Below are positions 54,989 to 63,874 of a stretch of DNA of 64,000 bases, piece by piece; position 1 is the first letter of the stretch; the number at the start of each line of letters is the position of its first letter. A program made the position numbers and the translations under genes. The notes beneath the pieces are model-generated. The model was not told the origin of the DNA. It saw nothing but the letters and a program-made list of their open reading frames with translations, and searched no databases. The stretch comes from Methylobacterium sp. J-068 (lineage in GTDB: Bacteria; Pseudomonadota; Alphaproteobacteria; Rhizobiales; Beijerinckiaceae): NCBI RefSeq assembly GCF_022829445.1, contig NZ_JAKSXY010000046.1, forward strand, positions 36,816 to 100,815. The letters are read 5' to 3'.

Positions 54989-55126
54989 TCACCAGAACCA
55001 GATCGGCTCGTGGCTGAGCGCGAGGATCGGCAGCCAGAGGAGCAGCGCCGTCCCGCACAGGATCAGGACCAGCGACAATGACGGACGGTGGCTCAGGCGA
55101 GCACGGAGTGTCTTGAAACGGGACAT
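54989..55126 (-). CDS. Possible 45-aa single-span membrane protein
   Basis: A short frame reading MSRFKTLRARLSHRPSLSLV and then a hydrophobic helix ending LPILALSHEPIWFW. It has a basic N-terminus, one transmembrane segment and an aromatic end, the usual look of a small envelope protein. The ribosome site is weak. It is convergent with the 76-aa membrane gene 30 bp away. Confidence 0.5.
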   Translation of the reverse strand: MSRFKTLRARLSHRPSLSLVLILCGTALLLWLPILALSHEPIWFW

Positions 55127-55484
55127 GCTTGCTGCGATCCGGAACGCTTGCGGAAACGTTCCGGACTCGACTGCACGGCACGGGCCGCCCGGACGGTCAC
55201 GGCGGCCGGAACTCAGTCGCGCCCCGTCGGACCCGGCAGCGTCCGAGGCTCACGGCAGCATTCGGGGCTCGGCCCCTTGTCCCGGAGCTTGGTCTCAGAG
55301 ACTTGCAGCGAAGACACGGCCGTTCACCACATGCGCCGATGGGAGGGCAATCTCCCGGAGCGAGGCCAAAATTGCCGCAATGTGGCTCGACTCACGCGCA
55401 GGTTTGTAGCCTTGCTCCGGCCAAGGGGTAGAGATCGGGCCGTGCCCGCTCGCGCGGAGGCACGGCCCGCGAAGGAGTTCTGGA
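55127..55484. other. Non-coding leader of the transglycosylase gene
   Basis: 358 bp with no gene supported. Codon positions look random, GC is somewhat lower than in coding DNA, and no clear -35/-10 pair or palindrome stands out. A GGAG ribosome site for the next gene is at 55474-55477. Confidence 0.45.
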
Positions 55485-56282
55485 ATGATCGGTAGTGGGA
55501 AACGGACGCCGTGGCTCGCGGCGGCCTTCGTGGCGCTCGCCGGCCTGGCGGGCCGGGCGGATGCGGCGCAGTGCGGCAACAGCGCGGGCGGGTTCGAGGC
55601 CTGGAAGCGGGACTTCTCCGAGGAAGCCCGCGGCCGGGCGAGCGCGGCCAGCCTCGCCGCCCTGATGGGCACCAGCTACTCGACGGCGACGATCTCGGCC
55701 GATCGCGGGCAGAAGAGCTTCAAGCTCTCCCTCGACCAGTTCCTGGCCAAGCGCGGCGGCAACACCATCGTGTCGCGCGGCCGGGCGCTGAAGGCGCAGA
55801 ACGCGGCGCTCTTCGATGCGATCGAGCAGCGCTACGGCGTGCCCCCCGGTCCTCTCCTGGCGATCTGGGGCATGGAGACGGGCTTCGGCGCGGTGAAGGG
55901 CAACGTGAACACCCTCTCGGCCGTGGCGACGCTGGCCTACGATTGCCGGCGCTCGGCCTATTTCACCGACCAGCTCTACGCGGCCCTCACCCTGGTCGAT
56001 CGCGGCGTGCTCAACGCGAGCACCCGGGGCGCGGCCCACGGCGAGGTCGGCCACACCCAGTTCCTGCCCAAGAACGTGCTGAACTACGGTGTGGGCGGCA
56101 GCCTCGACAATTCGAGCAACGCCCTGAACTCCACCGCGAACTTCCTCAAGGGCCACGGCTGGCGGGCGGGCGCCGGCTACCAGCCCGGCGAGCCCAACTT
56201 CGCCGCGATCCAGGGCTGGAACGCGGCCTCCGTCTACCAGCAGGCCATCGCCCTGCTCGGCCGGCGCATCGACGGGCCATAA
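55485..56282 (+). CDS. Lytic murein transglycosylase (MltB-like, short)
   Basis: A 265-aa exported transglycosylase with a signal peptide ending GLAGRADAA. The MltB-like domain covers most of the rest: FEAWKRDFSEEARGRAS, the catalytic Glu131 in LAIWGMETGFGAVKG, then GEVGHTQFLPKNVLNYGV and LNSTANFLKGHGWRAGAGY. No peptidoglycan-binding domain is attached, unlike the 426-aa relative 1 kb upstream. Translation starts after a GGAG site. A strong terminator lies 113 bp downstream, so it is transcribed alone. Confidence 0.93.
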   Translation: MIGSGKRTPWLAAAFVALAGLAGRADAAQCGNSAGGFEAWKRDFSEEARGRASAASLAALMGTSYSTATISADRGQKSFKLSLDQFLAKRGGNTIVSRGRALKAQNAALFDAIEQRYGVPPGPLLAIWGMETGFGAVKGNVNTLSAVATLAYDCRRSAYFTDQLYAALTLVDRGVLNASTRGAAHGEVGHTQFLPKNVLNYGVGGSLDNSSNALNSTANFLKGHGWRAGAGYQPGEPNFAAIQGWNAASVYQQAIALLGRRIDGP

Positions 56283-56394
56283 GACCCGATCCCGCCGAGC
56301 GGGACTGATCGAGGTCCGCCCGCGCGGCGGCGGGCATCCATCGAATCGCGTCGCGACCGAGCCTGAGCGGCGGCTTCCCGACCGGAACGACAGA

Positions 56395-56425
56395 GGGCAC
56401 CGATCCGTCGGTGCCCTTATCTTTT
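56395..56425 (+). terminator. Rho-independent terminator
   Basis: GGGCACCGA (56395-56403) and TCGGTGCCC (56408-56416) form a 9-bp stem with a TCCG loop, followed by TTATCTTTT. It ends the transglycosylase transcript. Confidence 0.9.
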
Positions 56426-56426
56426 G

Positions 56427-56454
56427 GGCCCCGTGCCCGCGCGGGCACGGGGCC
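56427..56454. terminator. Perfect 28-bp GC palindrome between convergent genes
   Basis: A perfect palindrome centred at 56440/56441 (arms GGCCCCGTGCCCGC) lies 18 bp past the sdaA stop, right after the + strand terminator. On the minus strand no U-tract follows, so it may act as an mRNA-end stem for sdaA. Confidence 0.55.
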
Positions 56455-56471
56455 GGGCACCGTCCCAGCCT

Positions 56472-57824
56472 TCAGCAGGCGGCGACGTTCACCGCGAGGC
56501 CGCCCAGCGAGGTTTCCTTGTACTTGGCCTGCATGTCGTGGCCGGTCTGGCGCATGGTCTCGATCACCTCGTCGAGGCTGACGCGGTGGATGCCGTCGCC
56601 GCGCAGAGCCAGGGAGGCGGCCACCACGGCCTTGTTGGCCCCGAAAGCGTTGCGCTCGATGCAGGGAACCTGCACGAGGCCGCCGATCGGGTCGCAGGTC
56701 ATGCCGAGATGGTGCTCCATGGCGATCTCGGCGGCGTTCTCCACCTGCGCGGCGTTGCCGCCCAGGAAGGCGGCGAGGCCCGCCGCCGCCATGGCGGCCG
56801 CCGAGCCGACCTCCCCCTGGCAGCCGACCTCGGCACCCGAGATCGACGCGCGGGTCTTGATCAGGCCGCCGACCGCCGTGGCGGTGAGGAGGAATTCACG
56901 GGCCCGCGCATCCGACCAGTCGGGACAGAAGTCGCGGGCGTAGCGCAGCACCGCCGGAACGATGCCGGCCGCCCCGTTGGTGGGGGCCGTCACCACCCGC
57001 CCGCCGGAAGCGTTCTCCTCGTTGACGGCCAGGGCATAGAGGCTGATCCAGTCCACGATCTCGTGGGCCGCGCGGGTGTTGCTCAGGCGCCCCGCCGTCA
57101 GGTCGTCGTGCAGGCGCTTGGCGCGGCGGCGCACCTTGAGGCCGCCGGGCAACTCGCCGGTCTGCACCAGGCCCCGGTCGATGCAGGCGAACATCGCGTC
57201 GCGCAGGGCGTCGAGCCCGGCCTCCACGGCCTCGGGCGCGCGGGTGCCGCACTCGTTGGCGAACTGCACCTCGGCAATGGTGAGGCCTTCGCGGGCGCAG
57301 AGCGCCAGCAAGCCGGCCGCGCTGGCGTAGGGCAGGGGGCAGGCGGATTCGGCGCCCGGCGCGGTCTCGATCTCCGCCTCCGTCACCACGAAGCCGCCGC
57401 CCACGGAGTAGTAGGTCCCGGTGTCGAGGAGCGTTCCCTCGGCGTCGAGGGCGCGGAAGCGCAGGCCGTTCGTGTGGAGCGGCAGCACCTCGGTGAAGTT
57501 GAAGACGAGGTCCGTCGCCGGGTCGAAGGCCGGGCCGCCGGCGCCCAGAATCTTCCCCTCCGTGAGGTCCGCGACCAGGCCCGCGACCGCGTCGGGCTCG
57601 ACGCTGTGCGGCTCGTGGCCGAGGAGCCCGAGGAAGATCGCCGCATCGGTGCCGTGCCCGCGTCCCGTCCAGGCGAGAGAGCCGAAGATCTCGGCCCGGA
57701 TGCGGGCGAGGCGCGCGAGGCCGCGGGTGCGCTCCCGGAAGCGCCGGGCCGCGACCATGGGGCCGACGGTGTGGGAACTCGACGGACCGATCCCGATCTT
57801 GAAGAGGTCGAAGGCGCTGATCAT
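56472..57824 (-). CDS. sdaA: L-serine ammonia-lyase, iron-sulfur dependent
   Basis: Deaminates serine to pyruvate and ammonia using a [4Fe-4S] cluster. The 450-aa single-chain form has the beta domain first ([19 protein letters not shown]) and the alpha domain second ([35 protein letters not shown], and [20 protein letters not shown]). The cluster cysteines are in the last two blocks. The start at 57824 (MISAFDLFK) has GGAG about 12 bases upstream. In a methylotroph using the serine cycle, this enzyme must be balanced against serine assimilation. Convergent with the transglycosylase gene. Confidence 0.96.
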   Translation of the reverse strand: MISAFDLFKIGIGPSSSHTVGPMVAARRFRERTRGLARLARIRAEIFGSLAWTGRGHGTDAAIFLGLLGHEPHSVEPDAVAGLVADLTEGKILGAGGPAFDPATDLVFNFTEVLPLHTNGLRFRALDAEGTLLDTGTYYSVGGGFVVTEAEIETAPGAESACPLPYASAAGLLALCAREGLTIAEVQFANECGTRAPEAVEAGLDALRDAMFACIDRGLVQTGELPGGLKVRRRAKRLHDDLTAGRLSNTRAAHEIVDWISLYALAVNEENASGGRVVTAPTNGAAGIVPAVLRYARDFCPDWSDARAREFLLTATAVGGLIKTRASISGAEVGCQGEVGSAAAMAAAGLAAFLGGNAAQVENAAEIAMEHHLGMTCDPIGGLVQVPCIERNAFGANKAVVAASLALRGDGIHRVSLDEVIETMRQTGHDMQAKYKETSLGGLAVNVAAC

Positions 57825-57967
57825 CGGGTTTCGCGTCTCCGCTGGGAGCCGACGCCCGCGCACGATCCGCGCCAGGACCATCGTGGCGCCGATCCTCCCG
57901 GTATCGGCCGCATCGTCATACACCGCCGGGCCGGCGGCGCGCACCGGTTTTCCGATGAGAGCGCCGG

Positions 57968-58405
57968 TCAGGCCGCCGCGCGGTCGAGGTCGCGCCGGGT
58001 GGCGGGCGCCAGCGGGGTGGAGGGCGCCAGCAGGGTGGCGATCAGGGCGACGAGCTGGTGTCCATGATAGGGCGTGCGCAGGCAGAGCGCACCGGGCACC
58101 AGCGCCTCGCCCTCGAGCCGGCGCGGCGAGCGGGCGGTGTAGACCACGCCCACCGCCGGATCGAGGCAGCGCGCCACGGTCGCGAGCGAGAGTCCGTCCA
58201 CCGTGTCGCGGATGTCGGCGTCGGTCACCAGCACGTCGACGCGGCGTTCGCCGGGCTGGGCGAGGAGCAGGCTCTCGACCTCACCGGCGGTCCGGGCGCC
58301 GAGCACGTCGTAGCCCGACATCTCCAGGCAGCTCGTCGTGAGGCTGCGGGTCAACTCGTCTCCGGCGAGGAGAACCACGAGCGGCTGATGGGGCGCGGCC
58401 AGCAT
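57968..58405 (-). CDS. Degenerate response-regulator receiver protein
   Basis: A 145-aa single receiver-like domain. The alpha/beta pattern is clear: PLVVLLAGDELTRSLTTSCL, ERRVDVLVTDADIRDTVDG, GVVYTARSPRR and GALCLRTPYHGHQLVALI. The phospho-acceptor Asp is kept in VLVTDADI. The N-terminal acidic pair is reduced to GD, and the conserved Lys is replaced by Arg in LRTPY. Phosphorylation may be weak or absent. An AGGGA ribosome site precedes the ATG. No kinase gene is adjacent. Confidence 0.85.
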   Translation of the reverse strand: MLAAPHQPLVVLLAGDELTRSLTTSCLEMSGYDVLGARTAGEVESLLLAQPGERRVDVLVTDADIRDTVDGLSLATVARCLDPAVGVVYTARSPRRLEGEALVPGALCLRTPYHGHQLVALIATLLAPSTPLAPATRRDLDRAAA

Positions 58406-59064
58406 GACGATGTCCCTGGGTGAACCGATGTCGAATGCTTCGGTTTTGGCGTGAAGGATGATTCGAGCGTAGGAATCGGCCGGTTAACGCGTGCTTAAAC
58501 AACCGGTTTCGTCAGGCAATATCGATTCACGTCACAATCTTCCGAGATCGATGATTTCAGGCAGATGCCCGCTTTATCAGCATCCGGATGCCCAGGAAGC
58601 ATGCGGGCGAAGCAGATGCCATATCGGGCATTGAACTTCGCGCACGGAACGCACACGAAGTGCGGGCCTCGATCATTCCGGGTCGCAATCCGCATCTTTT
58701 CAAGCCATCCCCGCGGCGGGCGTTCGGAGCGTCGCTTCCGTCCGGGCGCGGGGCCTCGGGATGCGGCCCGTCCGATCCGGCGCCGCGCCCGGCCCCGTTC
58801 GGGCTCGATGAGACAAACCTTCGGTTTCCTCTGTCCGTGGGAGGACGGGCTTTCCGATCTCATCGCAAAAAAGCCGATTGGTTCCTTTGACGCCAACCTT
58901 CGTCCGAGCAATCCTGATGCCGGAACGACGAGTCAGAGCAAAGACACAGTCTTGTCTTCGTCATGACAAGACTGTGATCGATTCGAGTTTTGTATTCAAT
59001 GTCTTCGAACTGGATGTCCGGATGCCTGTCCTCGGCATCCGACTCCGAACGCATGGGTGTCATC
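58406..59064. other. Long regulatory region upstream of sfnG
   Basis: 659 bp without a supported gene. The left part is GC-rich. The right 150 bp are AT-rich and carry a 12-bp inverted repeat (58945-58976). I looked for a sigma-54 type GG-N10-GC element, expected if SfnR controls the genes as in Pseudomonas, and found no convincing one. A 138-codon frame on the minus strand (58495-58911) lacks any recognisable domain. Confidence 0.5.
58945..58976. promoter_or_regulatory. 12-bp perfect inverted repeat upstream of sfnG
   Basis: CACAGTCTTGTC (58945-58956) and GACAAGACTGTG (58965-58976) are perfect arms around the 8-base spacer TTCGTCAT, 88 bp before the sfnG start. There is no U-tract, so an operator or RNA leader hairpin is the likely role. 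Confidence 0.65.
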
Positions 59065-60180
59065 ATGGGCTTTCAACCGCCAAGCCGCGACGACGGCGAT
59101 CCGATCCGGTTCGCCTACTGGGTGCCCAATGTCTCGGGCGGCCTCGTCATCAGCAAGGTCGAGCAGCGTACCGGCTGGGACGGACCCTACAACCGCCGCC
59201 TCGCGCAGATCGCGGAGGAGGCCGGGTTCGACTACGCCCTGACGCAGATCCGCTTCACCGCCGGCTACGGCGCCGAGTACCAGCACGAATCCGTCGCCTT
59301 CAGCCACGCGCTGCTGGCCGCGACCTCGAAGCTCAAAGTCATCGCCGCGCTGCTGCCCGGCCCCTGGAACCCGACCCTCGCCGCCAAGCAGATCGCCACG
59401 ATCAGCCAGCTCACGGAGGGGCGCATCGCCATCAACGTGGTCTCGGGTTGGTTCTCGGGCGAGTTCCGCGCCATCGGCGAGCCCTGGCTCGACCATGACG
59501 AGCGCTACCGGCGCTCGGAGGAGTTCATCCGCGCCCTGCGGGGGATCTGGACCCAGGACAACTTCACCTTCCGGGGCGATTTCTATCGCTACAGCGACTA
59601 CACCCTGAAGCCGAAGCCGGCGGACCCGCAGCCGGAGATCTTCCAGGGCGGCTCCTCGCGCGCGGCCCGCGACATGGCCGCCCGCGTCTCCGACTGGTAC
59701 TTCACCAACGGCAACACGCCCGAGGGCATCCGGACCCAGGTCGACGATCTCCAGGCCAAGGCGCGCGCCAACGGGCACAGCGTCAAGGTCGGCGTCAACG
59801 CCTTCGTCATCGCCCGGGATACGGAAGGTGAGGCCCGGGCCGTCCTGCGGGAGATCATCGACAACGCCGACCCGGAGGCGGTGAAGGCCTTCGGCCACGA
59901 GGTGAAGAACGCCGGCAAGGCCTCGCCGGAGGGGGAGGGCAACTGGGCCAAATCCAGCTTCGAGGATCTCGTCCAGTACAATGACGGCTTCAAGACCAAC
60001 CTGATCGGCACGCCGGACCAGATCGCCGAGCGCATCGTGGCGCTCAAGGAGGCCGGCGTCGACCTCGCGCTCCTCGCCTTCCTGCACTTCCAGGAGGAGG
60101 TCGCGTATTTCGGCGCGCACGTGATCCCGCGGGTGCGCGCCCTGGAGGCGGCGCGCGCGGCGCGGGCGGAAGCGGCTTGA
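59065..60180 (+). CDS. sfnG: Dimethylsulfone monooxygenase (FMNH2-dependent)
   Basis: A 371-aa luciferase-like monooxygenase that uses reduced flavin to convert dimethylsulfone to methanesulfinate and formaldehyde. The SfnG-type sequence is clear: IRFAYWVPNVSGGLVISKVE, YALTQIRFTAGYGAEYQHES, VIAALLPGPWNPTLAAKQIA, and VVSGWFSGEFRAIGEPWLDH. The start at 59065 (MGFQPPSRDD) or 59053 both fit; no strong ribosome site decides. The sfnB gene follows 23 bp later. The role is sulfur supply under sulfate starvation, and in a methylotroph the formaldehyde may also be used. A flavin reductase is not in the window. Confidence 0.93.
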   Translation: MGFQPPSRDDGDPIRFAYWVPNVSGGLVISKVEQRTGWDGPYNRRLAQIAEEAGFDYALTQIRFTAGYGAEYQHESVAFSHALLAATSKLKVIAALLPGPWNPTLAAKQIATISQLTEGRIAINVVSGWFSGEFRAIGEPWLDHDERYRRSEEFIRALRGIWTQDNFTFRGDFYRYSDYTLKPKPADPQPEIFQGGSSRAARDMAARVSDWYFTNGNTPEGIRTQVDDLQAKARANGHSVKVGVNAFVIARDTEGEARAVLREIIDNADPEAVKAFGHEVKNAGKASPEGEGNWAKSSFEDLVQYNDGFKTNLIGTPDQIAERIVALKEAGVDLALLAFLHFQEEVAYFGAHVIPRVRALEAARAARAEAA

Positions 60181-60203
60181 GCCCGAATCTCACGGAGACG
60201 ATC

Positions 60204-61481
60204 ATGAACATCACCGTCAGCGCCAGCGCGCTCGAATCCCATCGCCTGCCCGAATCCCATCGCCTGCCCAAGGGCGCGCCCGGCCCCGCGCGACCGGCGG
60301 AGCCGGCCCACGTCGTCCGCGACGACGCCGAGGCCATCCGGATCGCCCATGCCCTCGCGGCGGCGTTCCGAGTCGGGGCCTCCGAGCGCGACCGCACGGG
60401 GCGCCGGCCCTTCGCCGAGCTCGACGCGTTCTCGCAGAGCGGCCTGTGGTCGATCAACGTGCCCAAGGCCCATGGCGGGCCGGGGGTCTCCTACAGGACC
60501 CTGGCACAGGTCATCGCCATCGTCTCGGCGGCCGACCCGTCCATCGGACAGATCGCCCAGAACCACCTCGGCATCGTGGCCGCCATCGACACGGTCTCGG
60601 ACGAGGCCCAGAAGGCCCTGCTGTTCGGGCTGGTTCTCGCCGGCACCCGCTTCGGCAACGCCTTCTCGGAGATCGGCACCCCGCGCGCTGCCGAGTTCAG
60701 GACGCGCTTCGTGGAGGACGGCGACCACGTGGTGGTCCGGGGCACCAAGTTCTACGCCACGGGGGCGCTGCTCGCCCACCTCGTGCCCATCGTGGCCCTC
60801 GATGGCGAGGGCCGGCCCTGGTACGCCATCGCGGAGCGCAACGCGCTGGGCCTGACGGTGATCGACGATTGGTCGAGCTTCGGCCAGCGCACCACCGCGA
60901 GCGGCACCGTCGAGATCGACGACGTCCGGGTGCCGAGGACCCACCTCGTGCCCGCCTGGAAGGGCTACGAGCGCCCGAGCGCGGACGGAGCGATCTTCCA
61001 GATCATCCAGGCGGCGGTGGATGCGGGCATCGCCCGGGCGGCTTTGGCCGAGACCATAGACTTCGTGCGCACCCGGTCCCGCCCCTGGATCGACAGCGGG
61101 CTGGACCGCGCCTCGGACGATCCCCACACCATCCGCATCGTCGGCGACCTGACGATCCGCCTGCACGCGGCCGAGGCGCTCCTCGACCGGGCGGGCCTCG
61201 CCATCGACGCCGCCGTGGCGGCACCCGATGCGGCGAGCGTGGCGGCCGCGCAGCTGGCGGTGGCGGAAGCCAAGGTACTCACCACCGAGGTGGCCCTGAG
61301 CGCCACCAACACCCTGTTCGAGCTGGCCGGCACCCGCGCCACGCTCGCCGAGCACAACCTCGACCGGCACTGGCGCAACGCCCGCACCCACACGCTCCAC
61401 GACCCCGTGCGCTGGAAATACGCGATCATCGGCAACCACGCCCTGAACGGGGTGAACCCGCCCTTCCACGCCTGGAGCTAG
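60204..61481 (+). CDS. sfnB: SfnB-family acyl-CoA-dehydrogenase-like sulfur acquisition protein
   Basis: A 425-aa flavoprotein of the acyl-CoA dehydrogenase superfamily, SfnB branch. It has WSINVPKAHGGPGVSYRTLA, AADPSIGQIAQNHLGIVAAI, FGNAFSEIGTPRAAEF and the C-terminal LFELAGTRATLAEHNLDRHW plus RTHTLHDPVRWKYAIIGNHA. SfnB is required for growth on dimethylsulfone in Pseudomonas. The start at 60204 follows a CGGAGACG site. The N-terminus carries an exact six-residue duplication (ESHRLP twice) from an 18-bp tandem repeat. It is clearly co-transcribed with sfnG. Confidence 0.92.
   Translation: MNITVSASALESHRLPESHRLPKGAPGPARPAEPAHVVRDDAEAIRIAHALAAAFRVGASERDRTGRRPFAELDAFSQSGLWSINVPKAHGGPGVSYRTLAQVIAIVSAADPSIGQIAQNHLGIVAAIDTVSDEAQKALLFGLVLAGTRFGNAFSEIGTPRAAEFRTRFVEDGDHVVVRGTKFYATGALLAHLVPIVALDGEGRPWYAIAERNALGLTVIDDWSSFGQRTTASGTVEIDDVRVPRTHLVPAWKGYERPSADGAIFQIIQAAVDAGIARAALAETIDFVRTRSRPWIDSGLDRASDDPHTIRIVGDLTIRLHAAEALLDRAGLAIDAAVAAPDAASVAAAQLAVAEAKVLTTEVALSATNTLFELAGTRATLAEHNLDRHWRNARTHTLHDPVRWKYAIIGNHALNGVNPPFHAWS
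60233..60268 (+). repeat. 18-bp exact tandem duplication in sfnB
   Basis: Two identical copies of CGAATCCCATCGCCTGCC at 60233-60250 and 60251-60268. The duplication keeps the frame and doubles ESHRLP near residue 12, in the flexible N-terminal part. Confidence 0.9.
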
Positions 61482-61834
61482 ACGTATGGTCCCGGATGAG
61501 TCGTGTTGGGTCCGACCCTGAAGCGATCCGGCTCTCTCGTCCGGGCGTCGAGGAGGAACGCCAGGGTTATCAGGCCGCACAGGGTCTTGCGCCTGCGAGC
61601 AGGGCTGTCGGCATCGGTGATCAGGGCGGACAGGTCCGAAGCTGGTCTCCGAAGCCGGTCATGGCCGTCATCATCGTACCGCTTGACCGACTTCTTGGGA
61701 TCCATCCGGGCATCCGCCGGGCTCGCCCGCCCGCGCCACCCTCACCGTCGTCGCACGGATGACGTAGCACCTGGCCGCCGCCGTATTATCGCAGGGCAAT
61801 TATAAATTGACTAAAATAAACATAAATAACGACT
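61482..61834. other. Non-coding boundary of the right-end patch
   Basis: 353 bp with no supported gene. It begins GC-rich and becomes strongly AT-rich after about 61790, marking the transition to the lower-GC polysaccharide genes. Open frames on both strands look random. Confidence 0.5.
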
Positions 61835-63022
61835 CTACATGAAAGACTTTATTTGATCGATAATCAGTTCAACATCGGCAACCCAACGCCTTTGCGACGA
61901 ACTATCAGCGGGATCAGCTCCGCCAAGTACCATGACGTAGGGATGACCAAAGCCCGCATACATATTGGCGTGAAGAATGGTCCAGTTCATCATTGGTTCA
62001 ATCGAGACAATCTTGGTCTGCGGTGGACAGAAAATCGTGTTGAACATGCCGGCACCGCTCGCGCCGACTACGATCTCAGCGGCAGCGAAAGTTCGGATCT
62101 GATTCTCGATCGTATCGCTTTCAGGCTCATAGATGTGGAACCCGAAGTCTCGCAGACGTGAGACCAGTTCCGCCTCGTTCTGGCACACTCTGTAATGCGG
62201 ACGCTCACGAGCGGCACGAAGCCGTGAAACGTAGATTTTGCTCGGCCTGGTCGTAACGAGATCGCTGACTTTCAGGCGTTCCGAAACCTCTACAAAGAAA
62301 TCAATCGTCATGTCATCGGGCACAAATTCCGATGTTGGAAGATTTGGAACGTAAAGATCCTCGAAAACATGTGCCTTGAATCGATCATAGCTTAAAAGCT
62401 TGGCCGAATCGACGCCAAAAACCTCCAAGATCCTAACCTGCCAAGATGCGTCCGTCGAAACGAAATAGCGATCTGGATCGATGCCAAGGCGGCGTAGCGC
62501 CGCGAGTTTGGCGACGGTCCTGAGGAGAAAAGCACCGTAATTGCCCTGTTCCATGGAGGCCAAGAGCGCTGTTGAGCCTTCGTGATGAACGAGACGATCG
62601 GCCCCCAAGGTTGGAAAGAACGACTGACCGTCGAAGCCCAAGTGCAAGAACTCAAAGTCGCGCCTGTCGGCCGACCGATAAATCTCAGCGGTATGGTAGC
62701 GATGCGCACTATCTGTAATGACGACACCGGAGCAGCATGGAATAAGGGCACGCTCGCCAATAAGCGTTGGGTTTTTCAGGCGAATACAAAAATTTTGCAT
62801 GGCGAGTGCGCCCTCGCCTGCCTCGAGTGTTTCACGAACAGCATTGACGGCCGCATCGTCCGCAGTGGCATCTGGATGTTTCTGGATCGCCACAGAGACC
62901 GGCCGAGGTCGACGAAGGTCCGCTCCTCGACTAGGCATCCAACGGTTTACGAAAGGAGCCGTAAAGACAAGCTCGTTTCCTTCCGCCAGCGCGGATCGTA
63001 TAGGGTCACCGAAGCCGATCAT
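61835..63022 (-). CDS. Glycosyltransferase family 61 (DUF563-type) protein
   Basis: A 395-aa soluble enzyme. The GT61 C-terminal half is clear: KIYVSRLRAARERPHYRVCQ followed by NEAELVSRLRDFGFHIYEPE, then IRTFAAAEIVVGASGAGMFN and KIVSIEPMMNWTILHANMYA. The N-terminal half contains LRRLGIDPDRYFVSTDASWQ and LLSYDRFKAHVFEDLYVPNL. Such enzymes add sugars to surface polysaccharide or glycoprotein. The ATG overlaps the stop of the upstream methyltransferase gene (ATGA, 63019-63022). GC and codon use are lower than in the backbone, consistent with a transferable polysaccharide patch. Confidence 0.87.
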   Translation of the reverse strand: MIGFGDPIRSALAEGNELVFTAPFVNRWMPSRGADLRRPRPVSVAIQKHPDATADDAAVNAVRETLEAGEGALAMQNFCIRLKNPTLIGERALIPCCSGVVITDSAHRYHTAEIYRSADRRDFEFLHLGFDGQSFFPTLGADRLVHHEGSTALLASMEQGNYGAFLLRTVAKLAALRRLGIDPDRYFVSTDASWQVRILEVFGVDSAKLLSYDRFKAHVFEDLYVPNLPTSEFVPDDMTIDFFVEVSERLKVSDLVTTRPSKIYVSRLRAARERPHYRVCQNEAELVSRLRDFGFHIYEPESDTIENQIRTFAAAEIVVGASGAGMFNTIFCPPQTKIVSIEPMMNWTILHANMYAGFGHPYVMVLGGADPADSSSQRRWVADVELIIDQIKSFM

Positions 63023-63747
63023 GCGCAGTCGTGCTCAGCACTGAAAGCACCGAGACCCATGAGATCTTCCGAAAGAAGGGCTACGAGCTCATCCTCTCCC
63101 ATAATTCTAAAACGATCTTCGTATTTGATTAAATCAAAATATGTCGCCTCAGACACTTGGGTCATATCATTAAATATATTTTCGAATCCGACCCTCTGCT
63201 TCTTCCATACCACAAGCTGCTTGTTGCTCGAACCATCGTCCACGATTGCATAACTCAGCGAGGGGAAAAAATCATGCACCATGAACAACATTTTGTAGAC
63301 ATCACCATGCCAATCTCCCGAAGATCCCCCTAGTCGCCGTCGCAACTCCATTGCATCGTTCCAGTCCCGGAAACTACTGAAAACATCAGACGGAAAGACA
63401 TCGTCAACGATCACGACACCGACCTGAGATGTTAACGCCAGCGCGTTCGTAAAATCTCGAAAGACCTGCTCGAACAAATGAAGTCCATCGATATATATCA
63501 AATCAAATTTCGGCCCCTTATATCCATTAAAGAAATCGTCGCTCGTCGTGGACAATAATTCCACGCAGTCAGATTGATACTCCGATGGATCGAACAGGAA
63601 ACGCGGATCAACCGCGACCTTGTGATCTATATTTATACCGAAAAATGTTCGACCAGTCTCAACGCCTATCTCAAGATAGCGGCTGAGTTTGATTTTTTTT
63701 CCTATCGCGTTGATTCTCCGCGACGTGTGCGTGATGACATCTGTCAT
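63019..63747 (-). CDS. Class I SAM-dependent methyltransferase (Methyltransf_24-like)
   Basis: A 242-aa methyltransferase. The SAM site is LSRYLEIGVETGRTFFGINI, with AVDPRFLFDP after it. A motif FDLIYIDGLHLFEQVFRDFT and VGVVIVDDVFPSDVFSSFRD follow, typical of the Methyltransf_24 group. The start at 63747 (MTDVITHTS) has GGAG about eight bases upstream. It is coupled to the GT61 gene by a four-base overlap, so it probably modifies the same glycan. It is distantly similar in fold to the C-terminal half of the methyltransferase at 19646. GC is low for this genome. Confidence 0.87.
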   Translation of the reverse strand: MTDVITHTSRRINAIGKKIKLSRYLEIGVETGRTFFGINIDHKVAVDPRFLFDPSEYQSDCVELLSTTSDDFFNGYKGPKFDLIYIDGLHLFEQVFRDFTNALALTSQVGVVIVDDVFPSDVFSSFRDWNDAMELRRRLGGSSGDWHGDVYKMLFMVHDFFPSLSYAIVDDGSSNKQLVVWKKQRVGFENIFNDMTQVSEATYFDLIKYEDRFRIMGEDELVALLSEDLMGLGAFSAEHDCA

Positions 63748-63874
63748 AACCAACGCTCCAGAACCTAAATCTGCCGACTTATCGAGGTGCTTGTAGCACC
63801 CGCCGGTTCCAATCTGACAGGCTCCCTGTAACAGGCCCCCAAAAAAATGAAACCGGCACGGCTTCTAGGGTGTG

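Noticed and set aside
58495..58911. 138-codon minus-strand frame upstream of sfnG
   Set aside because: Arg/Pro-rich, no ribosome site, no domain; the region looks regulatory.
61478..61705. 75-codon minus-strand frame after sfnB
   Set aside because: No family pattern, and similar-length frames occur on the other strand at the same place.
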